A stretch of DNA of 64,000 nucleotides, taken from the NCBI GenBank assembly GCA_021234155.1, contig JAJEKV010000010.1:10086406-10150405 (forward strand). The letters run 5' to 3'. The notes under the pieces are model-generated. The model made no database searches. It was not told where the DNA came from and worked only from the letters and a program-made list of their open reading frames with translations. Made by a program: the position numbers and the translations under genes. How positions within the stretch are numbered: the first letter of the stretch is position 1; the number at the start of each line of letters is the position of its first letter. Of the stretch, positions 46,417 to 56,646 are shown piece after piece. Source of the stretch: Isoetes taiwanensis (Eukaryota > Streptophyta > Lycopodiopsida > Isoetales > Isoetaceae).

Positions 46417-47604
46417 AATTTCTTCCCCTCTTCAAATTCCTGCATAAATCTGATAGGATAGCTAGCTTCAGACAAATATTTGACAGTAGCAGTAGGCTCA
46501 GCAGTTTTGGCTTTCTCCTGTCTTGCAAAATACTCTTTAACACTGCATCTGTCTTCATAATGTCCTGTAGCTTTACAAAAGGCACAAACAGGACACTCTT
46601 TTCCATAATGGCCTCTCTTGTTGCATTTGAGGCATATCCTGTACCAACAAATATCGAGAATGTGTTTCTCTCATACAATGTGCACAAAAGGGGATAGCTT
46701 TTTCTTTTTCAGTGTCTAGATGCTTTCAATTCTTGAAGTTGCTTGGTGACCTCAAGTAAAGCCTCAAAGAACTTTGTCAATCTCCGCCTTTGGTAGTAGC
46801 AAAGAAGATCGGCCTTCTTCTTCACCGCCTTTGGTTTTTCTTATCTTTTGTACAAAGATATATCGGTGGTATAGCATCAGCACCCATATATTCCCCTGTT
46901 CAAAATCTGGGAAGAAGGGATCATTAGTGGTATGAGTATCATCTGGTAAATAGGAAAGCACATCAGCAATCTCAATGGCCTTGTTAAAAGCTTTATGGAT
47001 GGTTGCAAACCCCTCCTGTTTGTAAATCTTTAGCATCTTCCCTGTACTCTTGATCTACCAAAGACCCTTATGAAAGATGCAACAAGGTGTAATGTATGGT
47101 TAGGTACTTGATTAGTTTGGCATTTTGTTAAGTACACATGAAATCTTTCCACATATTGGTGAACAGTCTCACCATTTCTAATATGAAAGGTTTGTAATTC
47201 AAAATGAGATCTTGAGGGTCATAAACCTTACCTAATCTAGATAAAAACCTTTTGACAATTTCATCCCATGTGTTGATACCATCACTTATCACATACTCCA
47301 ACCAAGCCCTTACTTCATCATTTTTGAAGCACTTCTTGAATTCAAAAACTTAGTCCCTTTCTTGTGTCCGTATTCTTGATAATATTCATCAAAGATCTTA
47401 AGGAAGTTGTTAGCACTCATGCTAGAATCAAATGTAGGAACAGAATAGGGACATTGAGTTCAAAGTATTGAGCGGGCATACTAGCATTGAGATTTCTTCG
47501 ACTTATTCGGATGTACGATACACCTTGAGGAGTAGCTTGTGTTTTCATATTGTCTTGTACCTCAAAGATGGTCTGGATGTTTCAAGATTTCGCCTAGGAG
47601 CCAT
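46400..47604 (-). pseudogene. gypsy gag with double zinc knuckle
   Basis: Starts near the ATG at 47604 (MAPRRNLE) and is frameshifted several times. Recognisable parts are a gag core (WLEYVISDGINTWDEIVKRF, near 47310-47250; HQYVERFHVYLTKCQ near 47155) and two CX2CX4HX4C zinc knuckles, CLKCNKRGHYGKEC and CAFCKATGHYEDRC (46640-46550). The knuckles bind RNA in packaging. Confidence 0.8.
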
Positions 47605-47626
47605 AGTTCCCAAGAACCAGGTTGGA

Positions 47627-47647
47627 TCTCGGTAGGAGCCTCCAAGA
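47627..47647 (-). promoter_or_regulatory. gypsy primer binding site (tRNA-Gln-like)
   Basis: Directly after the 5' LTR on the minus strand: TCT then TGGAGGCTCCTACCGAGA. From memory, the plant tRNA-Gln 3' end would give TGGAGGTCCTACCGGGA; here one C is extra and one base differs. The tRNA identity is an inference. Confidence 0.45.
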
Positions 47648-50088
47648 TGTTGAGGGTAATCCCGGCAAAACCCTCAACTAGAATGGTTTAGGACCTCCAG
47701 TTGCTTCCAGGCAACCACTCTACACCTAAATCTTGCAAAAACTTTTCACCACAAGCCTGTTAGTACAGCTTTCCCATTTCAAGAAAAAACCCTGTTTACT
47801 CTTTTCAATACCAAGCACAACTAACTGGTGAATTTTACTTGGGAAAAGTATGAGTGTGATCCCAACACTTGATATTAAAAGAGTGCAAAATCCTTTTTGA
47901 AGTCAGACAGTTCTAGATGCTTGAAAAATCTATGCCTGACCTAGTCAAAAATTGGTCAATACTCTCGGCAGAGAGCAGAAATTCTCAAATGTTTTGTGAG
48001 ATATTATTTTTGATCTGGAACAACTGGGACTGATCTGATTGTTCTTGTAGGCAAAGTGCAACACCTTTTTGGGGTTTACTTTGAATCTTTGATGAACAGA
48101 GAGTAATTTACCACCGATGACCGTGTTTTTGATGACAGGGATATTTATGTATATGTTTTTTTGTTTTTTCCTGAGACAGAATAGAAGAGAATTACTGAGG
48201 TTTTGACAATAACATATGGACTGAACCTTTGCTAGAGAGTTTTTGTAGCGAAAAGATAGTTTCTTTCTTGACTCTTATCAGATAGATAGGACTTAGCTTT
48301 GACAAATATTTATATGTTTTATATTTTCTTTGAATGCAAGATGACTATTCTTATGAAGCCTAAGCAGGATCTTCCTAATAAGCGAGAGAAAAAACTAGAA
48401 CAATATTTAGCGTGATATGCATAACTTTCTTGAAAAGGAAGTTGAGAAAAGGAAATTTTTACCAAAGTCGGATTTTCATTCACTTAACAAATCATACGGA
48501 GTTCCACATAATTTCAAATAACTCACAATTCAGAGTCAATAATACTTCCGTGATCGGACCGAATAATTAATTGGTCGCTTCTTTATCAATCAATCAAGTA
48601 AATTGATGCAAAGCAAGGAAGGTCGAATTCACAAGCGTAAGATCGTATTGACGTGTTATTTCGTGATCCCCAATCTCCCAAATGCGCAAAAGCCCTTGAA
48701 ATTTCCCCGGTCGATTTGCCCTTTTAAAAATGCTTGGTTCTGTTCCAATTCTTGCAAGATCCAACAGTTATCCGATCATTTAGCATGTGTTTGGAGTTCT
48801 TGGGATCACTCAAGTTAAATCGGGAGGGTATAGTCATGATTAGGTAGTTCCCAACTACTAAAAATCCGTTTCTTGGCCTGCAAAAATCTTAGGGTTCTTG
48901 TTTTTCTTGTGAAGAAATATCCCACAGGCGAAATGGAAAAAGAAGCCAAGGTATAAATATAGATCCATTGACCGCCTTCGATTCGTGGTCTCCTCCCACG
49001 CCAAGCTCGGCTCGTGTTTCGACTTGGCATGCCAGGGGGGACGCCACTTGGCAGAGGATGAGAGGGTAGATGAATGGGGGGGGTAGATGTAGGTAGGTTT
49101 TATCATTTTTTTTCAAAAAGGCACGCGCTAAGAAGGCCATTTAGAAGGTCAATATAACCTCTTTTTTCAAAAATGTTTGTGCCAGGTGGCATGTTTTCAT
49201 GTGGGCTATCAGATAGTATCATCAAATTTTCAAATGGAATATTTTGATTTTTTTGGAAAAAAGAAATGACTAAGCATGGGGCTTGGTGAGGTGGCAGAAA
49301 AATGGTGAAGATGTGGCACTTAAGGGTTGGTAACCATCTTTTCCCTAGTCAAAAATGATGATTTTGGTGAAGTGGCATGAAGTATGGATGATATGGGTGA
49401 CACGTGTGATATGAATGGTGAAGTGGAATTATGAATGATGAAGTGGATGTTTGTATCTTTTGCAATTTTCTTTTGACATGAAATGCTACTAGGGAGCTCA
49501 TTTCTTGCATAGTTGGACATGTCTTGCTTTTGTCCTTCTTTTGTAAAACCTAGTAAGTATAACTCTAGGTACTTTTGAAATGAATTCATGAGGCTCCCTA
49601 ATGCTTGACTTTGGTGAGTGGGTGGATGGAGCATGGAGTGTGTGTTTTTTTGACTAGGAAAAAAATGTTACCAACACCATAGTATGTAATGAGAAGAGAT
49701 GGAAGTGTGGAAAAAAAGGAAGGCTAGACATGGAATGGAGAGAAAGACTCAAGATATAGAATGAGAAAGAATGGCTAGGCAAATTCCTTAAGAACTTTAG
49801 AATATCAACTTCAATGCTCAAATCAGAAATGTCATACCAAGTTGTGATCTTGCAAATCTTCAATAGGGCTTCAAATTTAGTAACTTGCCTTGTGACCTTC
49901 CATTTAGCCAAAATACTCCTTTGATGTTTTCTCAAGTGAATGTCCTTCTTTGGTTCTTCAAGTCCTTGTGTCTTTTGTAGCTTTTTGAAAGATCTTCAAA
50001 GTTGCAACTTCAAATACTCCTTATGTGCTTATTGAACCATGTGTTTGGAAATGCTAATGGTTCTTCCATGCTGCCATGAGTGGCAGCA
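47648..50088 (-). repeat. gypsy 5' LTR
   Basis: 2441 bp, the partner of 38985-41422. It carries promoter and polyadenylation functions in this class. A TATA-like TATAAATATAG lies at about 48953 on the plus strand, but I could not assign a promoter. Confidence 0.95.
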
Positions 50089-50092
50089 CACA

Positions 50093-50915
50093 TGTTCAGG
50101 ATATATTACATGAGGAGCAGGTAGCTGCAATTGATGGAGATGCAACAGAACTAGAAGCACCAAATGAATGTGCAGCTGAAGTAACTGCAGATAGTAGCTT
50201 AGTAGCATTAGCAGATGTTGCAATGGGTCTTCCTCCAAATGCACCTTCCACAAACAACAATGAATGCAGAAAACTTAAACCTAAGAGATTAAGGTTGCCT
50301 GAGAGTTTGAAGGGAAGGCTTTTAGTAACATCTGATGAGATGGTTAGGGCAAAGTTGGAGCATCAAAGGCAATGTGAAGAAGCAGCTAGGATCAGGCATG
50401 AACAGTTGGAAGAGAAAAAAAGAGTGCAGGCTCAGAGAAAGGAGGCCAAGGAGGCTGAAAAGAAGAGAAGAGAAGAAAACAAGAGGCTAAGGGAAGAGAA
50501 AAAGGCCGCTTTAGAGAAGGAAAGAATTGAGATACCTGAACCTTCGTCTAGACCCAAAAGAACAAGAAAGAGGACTTTGAAGATGATTGAATATGAAGAG
50601 GATGATTCTGATGAGCGTTACCTTATTGCAGGGAATCAGGAGGCAGGGAATCAGGAGGCACAAGTGGAAGAGAATCCAGAAATGCAAGTTGGTGAAGGAT
50701 GTGAAAGTCAAGGACTAGATCTATTTGTGGACATTTCTCTACCTACCATCCAAGTAGATCAGATGGATGATGAGGCAGACTTGTGCAGGAAGAAAAGAAG
50801 GATGCATTCTCCTAATGAAAGCAGTGATGAATCTGATGCACCAGAAAGAATTAAGGCATTAGATGACTTATATAGAGCAGAGGCGTATGCTCATCTTCAA
50901 AGTTTAGGATTATAA
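50093..50915 (+). CDS. unrecognised charged coiled-coil protein (5' end lost)
   Basis: The open frame enters from the gypsy LTR; its nominal ATG at 50076 is in the LTR, so the native start is unknown and probably lost to the insertion. The protein has a basic KLKPKRLRLPESLKGRL block, a long charged coiled coil (RKEAKEAEKKRREENKR), RPKRTRKRTLK, an acidic segment, a 5-codon duplication (AGNQE) and a C-terminal RIKALDDLYRAEAYAHLQ helix. Nuclear targeting is suggested by the basic blocks. No family is recognised. It lies just left of a Helitron-like terminus and could be cargo. Confidence 0.5.
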
Positions 50916-51130
50916 ATTCAACTTGATTGTAACAATGTTTGTAATGATATGCAAGAACACCTCTATGCAGAGGTAACTTAATTTATTTGATGAGAATTGT
51001 GCTTTTCTCATGTAAAATGTCTATGAAATGTGTTCTTTCATGGTCAATAATATTCTGTTTGATCTTTAGGGCAGCAGATTTGGGATTGCTGTTAAAATTG
51101 AAGTATTTGATGATTCTGTACACTTATGTT

Positions 51131-51177
51131 TTGAGGGATCCTATCCTTATAGGATCCCTCAAGCAGGTATGATCTAG
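51131..51177 (+). mobile_element. possible Helitron 3' terminus of a second type
   Basis: A perfect hairpin with 14-bp arms, TTGAGGGATCCTAT-CCTT-ATAGGATCCCTCAA (51131-51162), is followed 11 bases later by CTAG and T (51174-51178). This is the spacing of Helitron 3' ends, but no empty site or TC end confirms it. A rho-independent-like fold or chance hairpin is the alternative. Confidence 0.45.
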
Positions 51178-51321
51178 TTTTCTTGAGCTTATTTAGCATT
51201 TTTCCACTCAACAAACTGATTTTGCTGTTTGTTTTGCAGCTAGGATATGGTAATTGGCCAATAAATTGGTCAATAAGGGGTTCAATTCCTCAAGTCATTA
51301 GTTAGTTAGTTAGCATTCGAC

Positions 51322-51720
51322 ATCACCATTGCAGGTTTGATCACATCTACTTGTTAATTGCAGGTCACCAAATAGGGATTTACTTGTCACCATTAAGGAA
51401 ACTAGTATGTCACCATTAGGGTAATTGCATATGGCCATTCTAGCGTCTACCTTCACCATTCAATGATGATTTCCTCACCATTGAGGATCTCAGACGCACA
51501 CTAAAAGAATGCACCATTGAAGATAGACTATCACCATATGGGGGTCTGAACCCCCCTTGATTAGCTTGATAATACTTGTGTGCAGGAATACTTTCTGAAT
51601 CATTTCTTTGCAGATCTTGGTTCAGCATGTCGTAGGGCACATCCAGGTAAAAACAATTCATGTTTTGGCTTTAAGAGCTTATATGTTTGGAGACTTTTTC
51701 ATTAAGTTCACCATTCATGG
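51322..51720. repeat. dispersed CACCATT motifs
   Basis: At least seven CACCATT copies (often TCACCATT plus AAGG, AGGG or GAGG) lie between 51322 and 51716, irregularly spaced and in one orientation. They overlap the 3' end of the lipase gene. Meaning unknown. Confidence 0.5.
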
Positions 51721-51904
51721 GGCCACCACCTTAAAGATGTCGAGGTTCTAGTGAAATTCCATGCATGTAAAGTTCAAGATCATGCTTATTGTGATACTGC
51801 CAGAAATTCAGGGGCTTCACATATTCTGATGTTGTATAATCCACCGTTTGCAAAGTACCAACGGCAACATACCCTAGGAATTCGGGTGGAAGTAATGGAA
51901 CCAC

Positions 51905-52178
51905 TGTTAAGGTTATAAACTAGATAAACCCAGAGAACTGTAAACAACCACAGAATGAACAAGGCGCAGATGTAGACAGATAGAAGCTTGTTCATTCATC
52001 CGTCCAGAGTTCTCTTTTATAGAAGCAAGAGAATCTCCAATGAATACAAAGAAGTTGAGTCCATTTATGGCTCAGAAACTAAACATAGAAATAGAACAAG
52101 AACAATAAATAAGAAGTGGTTGAACGGGTGGAATCCGAGATTCCTGCTGAGTGGATTCTGTGACTTGATTATCCAACA
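51905..52178 (-). repeat. copia 3' LTR
   Basis: 274 bp, TGTTAAGG...ATCCAACA on the plus strand, identical by eye to 56373-56646. Confidence 0.97.
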
Positions 52179-52188
52179 CCCCCCCTCA
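52179..52188 (-). promoter_or_regulatory. copia polypurine tract
   Basis: On the minus strand TTGAGGGGGGG lies immediately before the 3' LTR, where the plus-strand DNA primer of LTR elements is made. Confidence 0.85.
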
Positions 52189-55100
52189 AGTCACAGGAGT
52201 TGGTGGAAGTAATCCCATGGCTAGCAGAATCTGCTCAAACTTGGGTTTAGCTAATGCCTTGGTCAGAATATCAGCTAACATGTCGGAAGTAGGACAATGC
52301 TTCAACTGTAAAATACCTTGACTGACAAGATCCCGAACAACATGATATTTGATGTCGATGTGCTTCATTCTTTGATGCATAACCGGATTATGGGAGATTG
52401 CCAAGGCTCCCTGATTGTCTGTGTGCATCAACATACTAGACTGCTCAGTGATATGTAATTCCAGAGCTAAGCGTTGTAGCCAGATTGCCTCGTTTCCAGC
52501 ACGAGCAAGTGCTACATACTCCGCCTCCGTGGTAGATTGTGCCACACATTTCTGTTTTGAGCTACTCCAACTTATGGGTGCTCCAGCCAACACAAACAAG
52601 TACCCTGAAGTGGATTTTCTGTCATGATGAGAACCTGCCCAATCAGAATCAGAGTATGCAATGATCTCACGATTCCCAGTTGCATGGTAGTGAATGCCAT
52701 GATGAAGACTTCCTTGCAGATATCGGAGACATCGTTTCAGAGATTGACAATGGGTTTGCTTGGGATTAATAAGGAACTGGCTGAGCTTACAGACTGGAAA
52801 TGCAAGGTCAGGACGAGTGGAGGTGGCTGCAAAATTCAAGGTTCCAATGATGTTCCTATACTGTTTTGCAAGAGATTGATATTGAGAGGAGCATGCTGGA
52901 TCATCTGGGAGCAGAATGAGACCAAATTCTAAGGGTGTGTAAATAGGATTACAGGACAACATGGAGGTATCGGCAAGTAGTTTGGCAAGATATTTGGATT
53001 GAGTAAGAGACATGGTGCCAGCAGTTTGATTGTAGTTAATCTCAAGACCTAGAAAGTAATGAACTGAACCTAAGTCCTTCATGCGGAATTCATGACAGAG
53101 CTGATGTTTCAATGTCTCAAGGTCTTTTTGGGTGGCAGCTACTATTAGCAGATCATCCACATAGCATAAAAGAATGAGTGGATGTGGTTCAAAACGAAAA
53201 TAGACACTAGGATCAGCAGTGCTTGGTTGGAAATGGAGATTAAGAAGAGCAGAATGAAGTCGTTCATACCATGCACGAGGAGCTTGTCGGAGACCATATA
53301 AGGCTTTGTGGAGTTTGCATACTGTTTCTTGAGCAGACCCTTGAACAAATCCTTCAGGTTGTTCTAGGTACACATCTTCCTGCAAACTTCCATGAAGAAA
53401 AGCATTTGTTACATCCATTTGATGGACAAAGTAATGATTGATTGTGGCATGTGCCAAGATAGTTCTGATAGAGACCATTCTGGCAACTGGCGCAAATGTC
53501 TCATCAAAGTCAACTCCAGGAATTTGAGTGAAGCCTCTGGCAACAAATCTGGCTTTATACCTTTCAACTGATCCATCACTGTTATATTTCAGTTTGTATA
53601 CCCATTTCGAGCCAACAATGGAGTGATTTGGAGGTCTTGGAACCAAGCTCCAAGTTCCTGCTTGTAAAATTGAGTCATACTCTTGTTGCATGGCGAGAAG
53701 CCAATGAGATCTTTCTGCACTAGTGACAGCATCATGATAGGATAATGGTTCATTTGGAGAATCAATGATAGTAAGACTATAGTCTTTGCTCCAGACTGGA
53801 AGGCGTTTGGTCCGAATGGGTCTGGCTTGAATATTAGATTCAGATGGCAAAGCAGAGGATGTGTCTTGAGAGGGTTCAAGTGGTTCAAGTACATCGGATT
53901 GATGTTGTAGGCTATCAGGCATAGACTGGGATTCGATGGGCTGAGTTTCAGCAGAATCAAGTGGCTGAGTTTCTGTGATAGTAGGAATATCAGAGATAGA
54001 TGAGGACTCAATATCTGAAAGGACAACAAAGGTTGGTGATGACTCAGGGCCAGGGACACAATCTGAAAAGCAGGATTCATGCTCATTGAAGGAAACATGA
54101 CAACTTATAATCAGAGTTTGGGATTGAAGATCTAGAAGTCTATAGGCTTTTCTATTCAAACAATAGCCTATAAACATGCATTCTTTTGTTTTTGGGGCCA
54201 TTTTGGATTTTCTACCAGTATGCATGAGAGGAAATGCTTTACAGCCAAAGACACGAAGGTGATTCACAGAAATAGGCTGACCTGACCATAATTCTTCTGG
54301 AATTTGATGCTCAATGCCACTATGAGGTGCTCTGTTGCTGATATACGCTGCAGTAAGAATTGCTTCTCCCCAATACTTGACAGGTACGTTCATGGCTGTT
54401 AGGAGTGTTCTAGCCATCTCCACCAAGGTTCTGTTTGCTCTCTCAACTCTCCCATTTTGCTCAGGAGAGTAAGGCGAAGTAATTTGGTGTTGTATCCCCT
54501 GCTCAGAACAATAGGTTGCAAATTTGTTGGAGCAGAACTCTCCTCCACCATCAGTGCGAAAAGAGATCACTTTCTTTCCTGTAAATCTTTCAAACTCCAC
54601 TTGAAATGCCACAAATTGGTCAAAGGCTTCAGATTTGGATCTCAGCAAATAGACAAACATTTTTCTTGTATGATCATCAAGAAACATGAGTCTACAACGA
54701 GCACCACTTACAGTTGTTGGCTGAATGGGGCCGCAAATGTCACCATGGATCAGTTCTAAGATTTGAGAGGCATGTGAATCAGAGGATGGAAAATGTACTC
54801 TGGTGGTTTTACTCATGAGGCAGGCATTACAAGGAGCTGTGGCATGAACAGTGGGTCTTAACCCCTTCTTTGTGACAATATGATGAAGACGGGCTGGAGA
54901 GATATGGCCAAATCTGTAATGCCAAATGGAATGCTTAGAAGGAGGAGCAATTACCAAATTAGTTTGTTCAACCATGGAGGTGCCATCTTCAATTTGATAG
55001 AGATTTCCAGACCGAATTGCAGTGAGCAGTATATCTCTTTTCTTGTTGGTCACATGACAAAGATTTGATGTAAACACAACCTTCAGTCCAGCATCTGTTA

Positions 55101-55362
55101 TCTTACTAACAGAGAGCAGATTTTTGTGGAGGCCAGGAACATGCAAGACATCAGTGACAAGCTTGATGCAACCGGATTGAAGTGGAATTGCAACAGTTCC
55201 AGATGCTACAGCAGATTGATGATGATTGTCACCCATCAATACTGATCGATGACTAGAGAAGGGACTGTAGGAAATGAAATTTGATCGATTTGGGGACATA
55301 TGGCTTGTGGCTCCAGAATCCAAATACCAAGTAGGATCTGCAGGATAAAGATCATCAGTCAT
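52186..55362 (-). CDS. copia pol (protease, integrase, RT, RNase H)
   Basis: 1058 codons without a stop. The order is protease (WYLDSGATSHMS), GAG-pre-integrase (WHYRFGH, CNACLMSK), integrase (D in LIHGDICGP, D in FRTDGGGEF, E in SPEQNGRVERAN), reverse transcriptase (WVYKLKYNSDGSVERYKARF, VHQMDVTNAFLHG, ALYGLRQAPRAWYERL, active site CYVDDLL) and RNase H (AYSDSDWAG, STTEAEYVALA, HTDNQGAL) ending ADILTKAL. All expected catalytic acids are present. The ATG overlaps the gag stop as ATGA, and the pol frame is open only ~14 codons upstream of it. Confidence 0.95.
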   Translation of the reverse strand: MTDDLYPADPTWYLDSGATSHMSPNRSNFISYSPFSSHRSVLMGDNHHQSAVASGTVAIPLQSGCIKLVTDVLHVPGLHKNLLSVSKITDAGLKVVFTSNLCHVTNKKRDILLTAIRSGNLYQIEDGTSMVEQTNLVIAPPSKHSIWHYRFGHISPARLHHIVTKKGLRPTVHATAPCNACLMSKTTRVHFPSSDSHASQILELIHGDICGPIQPTTVSGARCRLMFLDDHTRKMFVYLLRSKSEAFDQFVAFQVEFERFTGKKVISFRTDGGGEFCSNKFATYCSEQGIQHQITSPYSPEQNGRVERANRTLVEMARTLLTAMNVPVKYWGEAILTAAYISNRAPHSGIEHQIPEELWSGQPISVNHLRVFGCKAFPLMHTGRKSKMAPKTKECMFIGYCLNRKAYRLLDLQSQTLIISCHVSFNEHESCFSDCVPGPESSPTFVVLSDIESSSISDIPTITETQPLDSAETQPIESQSMPDSLQHQSDVLEPLEPSQDTSSALPSESNIQARPIRTKRLPVWSKDYSLTIIDSPNEPLSYHDAVTSAERSHWLLAMQQEYDSILQAGTWSLVPRPPNHSIVGSKWVYKLKYNSDGSVERYKARFVARGFTQIPGVDFDETFAPVARMVSIRTILAHATINHYFVHQMDVTNAFLHGSLQEDVYLEQPEGFVQGSAQETVCKLHKALYGLRQAPRAWYERLHSALLNLHFQPSTADPSVYFRFEPHPLILLCYVDDLLIVAATQKDLETLKHQLCHEFRMKDLGSVHYFLGLEINYNQTAGTMSLTQSKYLAKLLADTSMLSCNPIYTPLEFGLILLPDDPACSSQYQSLAKQYRNIIGTLNFAATSTRPDLAFPVCKLSQFLINPKQTHCQSLKRCLRYLQGSLHHGIHYHATGNREIIAYSDSDWAGSHHDRKSTSGYLFVLAGAPISWSSSKQKCVAQSTTEAEYVALARAGNEAIWLQRLALELHITEQSSMLMHTDNQGALAISHNPVMHQRMKHIDIKYHVVRDLVSQGILQLKHCPTSDMLADILTKALAKPKFEQILLAMGLLPPTPVT

Positions 55363-56231
55363 GGTCGCAAAAGAAAATCTTGTACCATGTTGTTTTGCTC
55401 AATAACTAGAGGTCGAGTTTGCCCAATTGTTGGTGATGGAATAGGTGCTGGAGCTCTGCATTCTTTTGCAAGATGTCCTCCCTTCTGGCATCTGTAACAA
55501 GTGATCTTGGTCCTATCCAATTTTGGCTTCCTGGTATCTTTCTTTTCATTTGTCTTGAGATCAGCAAGCATGAGGGAATCAGTCCCCTTTGATGGATTCA
55601 TTTGTTGCTGACGAAGAGCTTCATTCTTGACCCGATCTAATGCTGTATCAAAAGTGTAATCATCCAATCTTCCTTCAAGATTTATGGCCAACCCTTCAAA
55701 TGCTTTGGGCAAGCTGTTCAATAACATACACACTTTTTCATCTTCTGTTATTGGCACTCCAGTTGCACATAGATCATCCAACATGTCCTTCATCTGACAG
55801 ACATGCTCCATGACGTCTCCTCCCTCAGCAAGATGAAGTTCATAGAGACGTTTTCTCAACACAAGCCTGTTGCCAGCACTTGTAGACTCATAATGATGAA
55901 GGAGAATCTTCCACATCTCCTTTGCACAGTTGGCTCCCTTGACAAGCCTTGCAGGAGTATCATCCAAGCTAGTTGAAATGATCAATCTAGCCTTCCTATC
56001 TTTTTCAAGAAAATCAGCCTGAGGAGGGATGTCAATCATAACCTCAATGGTCGGTTCAGACCTTTCAGAGCTTGCTGGCAGAGAAGCAGAGTCTGGATTC
56101 ACAGCTTCCCAAAGCTGTTTGTCCTCAAGAATCATTTGCATGCGCCATTTCCACATTTGGAAGTTTTTGCCAGTGAAGCGAGGAATCAAACGCCATTCAG
56201 TAGGCGAGATGGTAGCAGAGCTTGCATCCAT
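55359..56231 (-). CDS. copia gag
   Basis: The probable start is the ATG at 56231 (MDASSATISPTEW); the open frame extends upstream to 56306. It contains the UBN2-type gag core (RFTGKNFQMWKWRMQMIL, LHHYESTSAGNRLVLRKRL, MLLNSLPKAFEGL) and one zinc knuckle CYRCQKGGHLAKEC near 55500. It ends at a TGA that overlaps the pol ATG. Confidence 0.93.
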   Translation of the reverse strand: MDASSATISPTEWRLIPRFTGKNFQMWKWRMQMILEDKQLWEAVNPDSASLPASSERSEPTIEVMIDIPPQADFLEKDRKARLIISTSLDDTPARLVKGANCAKEMWKILLHHYESTSAGNRLVLRKRLYELHLAEGGDVMEHVCQMKDMLDDLCATGVPITEDEKVCMLLNSLPKAFEGLAINLEGRLDDYTFDTALDRVKNEALRQQQMNPSKGTDSLMLADLKTNEKKDTRKPKLDRTKITCYRCQKGGHLAKECRAPAPIPSPTIGQTRPLVIEQNNMVQDFLLRP

Positions 56232-56359
56232 GATGCTTTGCAAGGAAATTTTTTTTTTAATAAGGAGAGAGACACAAATGAAACAAGAAAGCAGAGTTCT
56301 TGACAAGAACGGAAGAACAAAAAATCAGATGGCGACTAAGGCGTTTAGAAGCTTGTGTG

Positions 56360-56372
56360 TGGGCCCATAACC
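56360..56372 (-). promoter_or_regulatory. copia primer binding site, half-tRNA-iMet type
   Basis: The minus strand reads GGTTATGGGCCCA right after the 5' LTR. It is complementary to TGGGCCCATAACC, the anticodon arm of initiator tRNA-Met, not to a tRNA 3' end. Drosophila copia and yeast Ty5 are known to prime from such an internal site. Confidence 0.75.
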
Positions 56373-56646
56373 TGTTAAGGTTATAAACTAGATAAACCCA
56401 GAGAACTGTAAACAACCACAGAATGAACAAGGCGCAGATGTAGACAGATAGAAGCTTGTTCATTCATCCGTCCAGAGTTCTCTTTTATAGAAGCAAGAGA
56501 ATCTCCAATGAATACAAAGAAGTTGAGTCCATTTATGGCTCAGAAACTAAACATAGAAATAGAACAAGAACAATAAATAAGAAGTGGTTGAACGGGTGGA
56601 ATCCGAGATTCCTGCTGAGTGGATTCTGTGACTTGATTATCCAACA
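56373..56646 (-). repeat. copia 5' LTR
   Basis: 274 bp, identical by eye to the LTR at 51905-52178; the primer binding site abuts its inner end. Confidence 0.97.

Larger units (their letters stand above)
38985..50088 (-). mobile_element. Ty3/gypsy LTR retrotransposon, full length but decayed
   Basis: An 11.1-kb element between CACAT duplications (38980-38984 and 50089-50093). LTRs are 38985-41422 and 47648-50088, both TG...CA. Coding is on the minus strand in the order gag, protease, RT, RNase H, integrase (gypsy order). Frames are broken between domains. No good polypurine tract is seen next to the 3' LTR (41423 onward), while the primer site after the 5' LTR resembles the 3' end of tRNA-Gln with a one-base insertion. 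Confidence 0.95.
51905..56646 (-). mobile_element. Ty1/copia LTR retrotransposon, young and nearly intact
   Basis: 4742 bp between ACCAC duplications (51900-51904 and 56647-56651), inserted in the coding sequence of the lipase gene. The two 274-bp LTRs show no difference by eye, so insertion is recent. Coding on the minus strand is gag then pol in copia order (protease, integrase, RT, RNase H). Confidence 0.97.
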
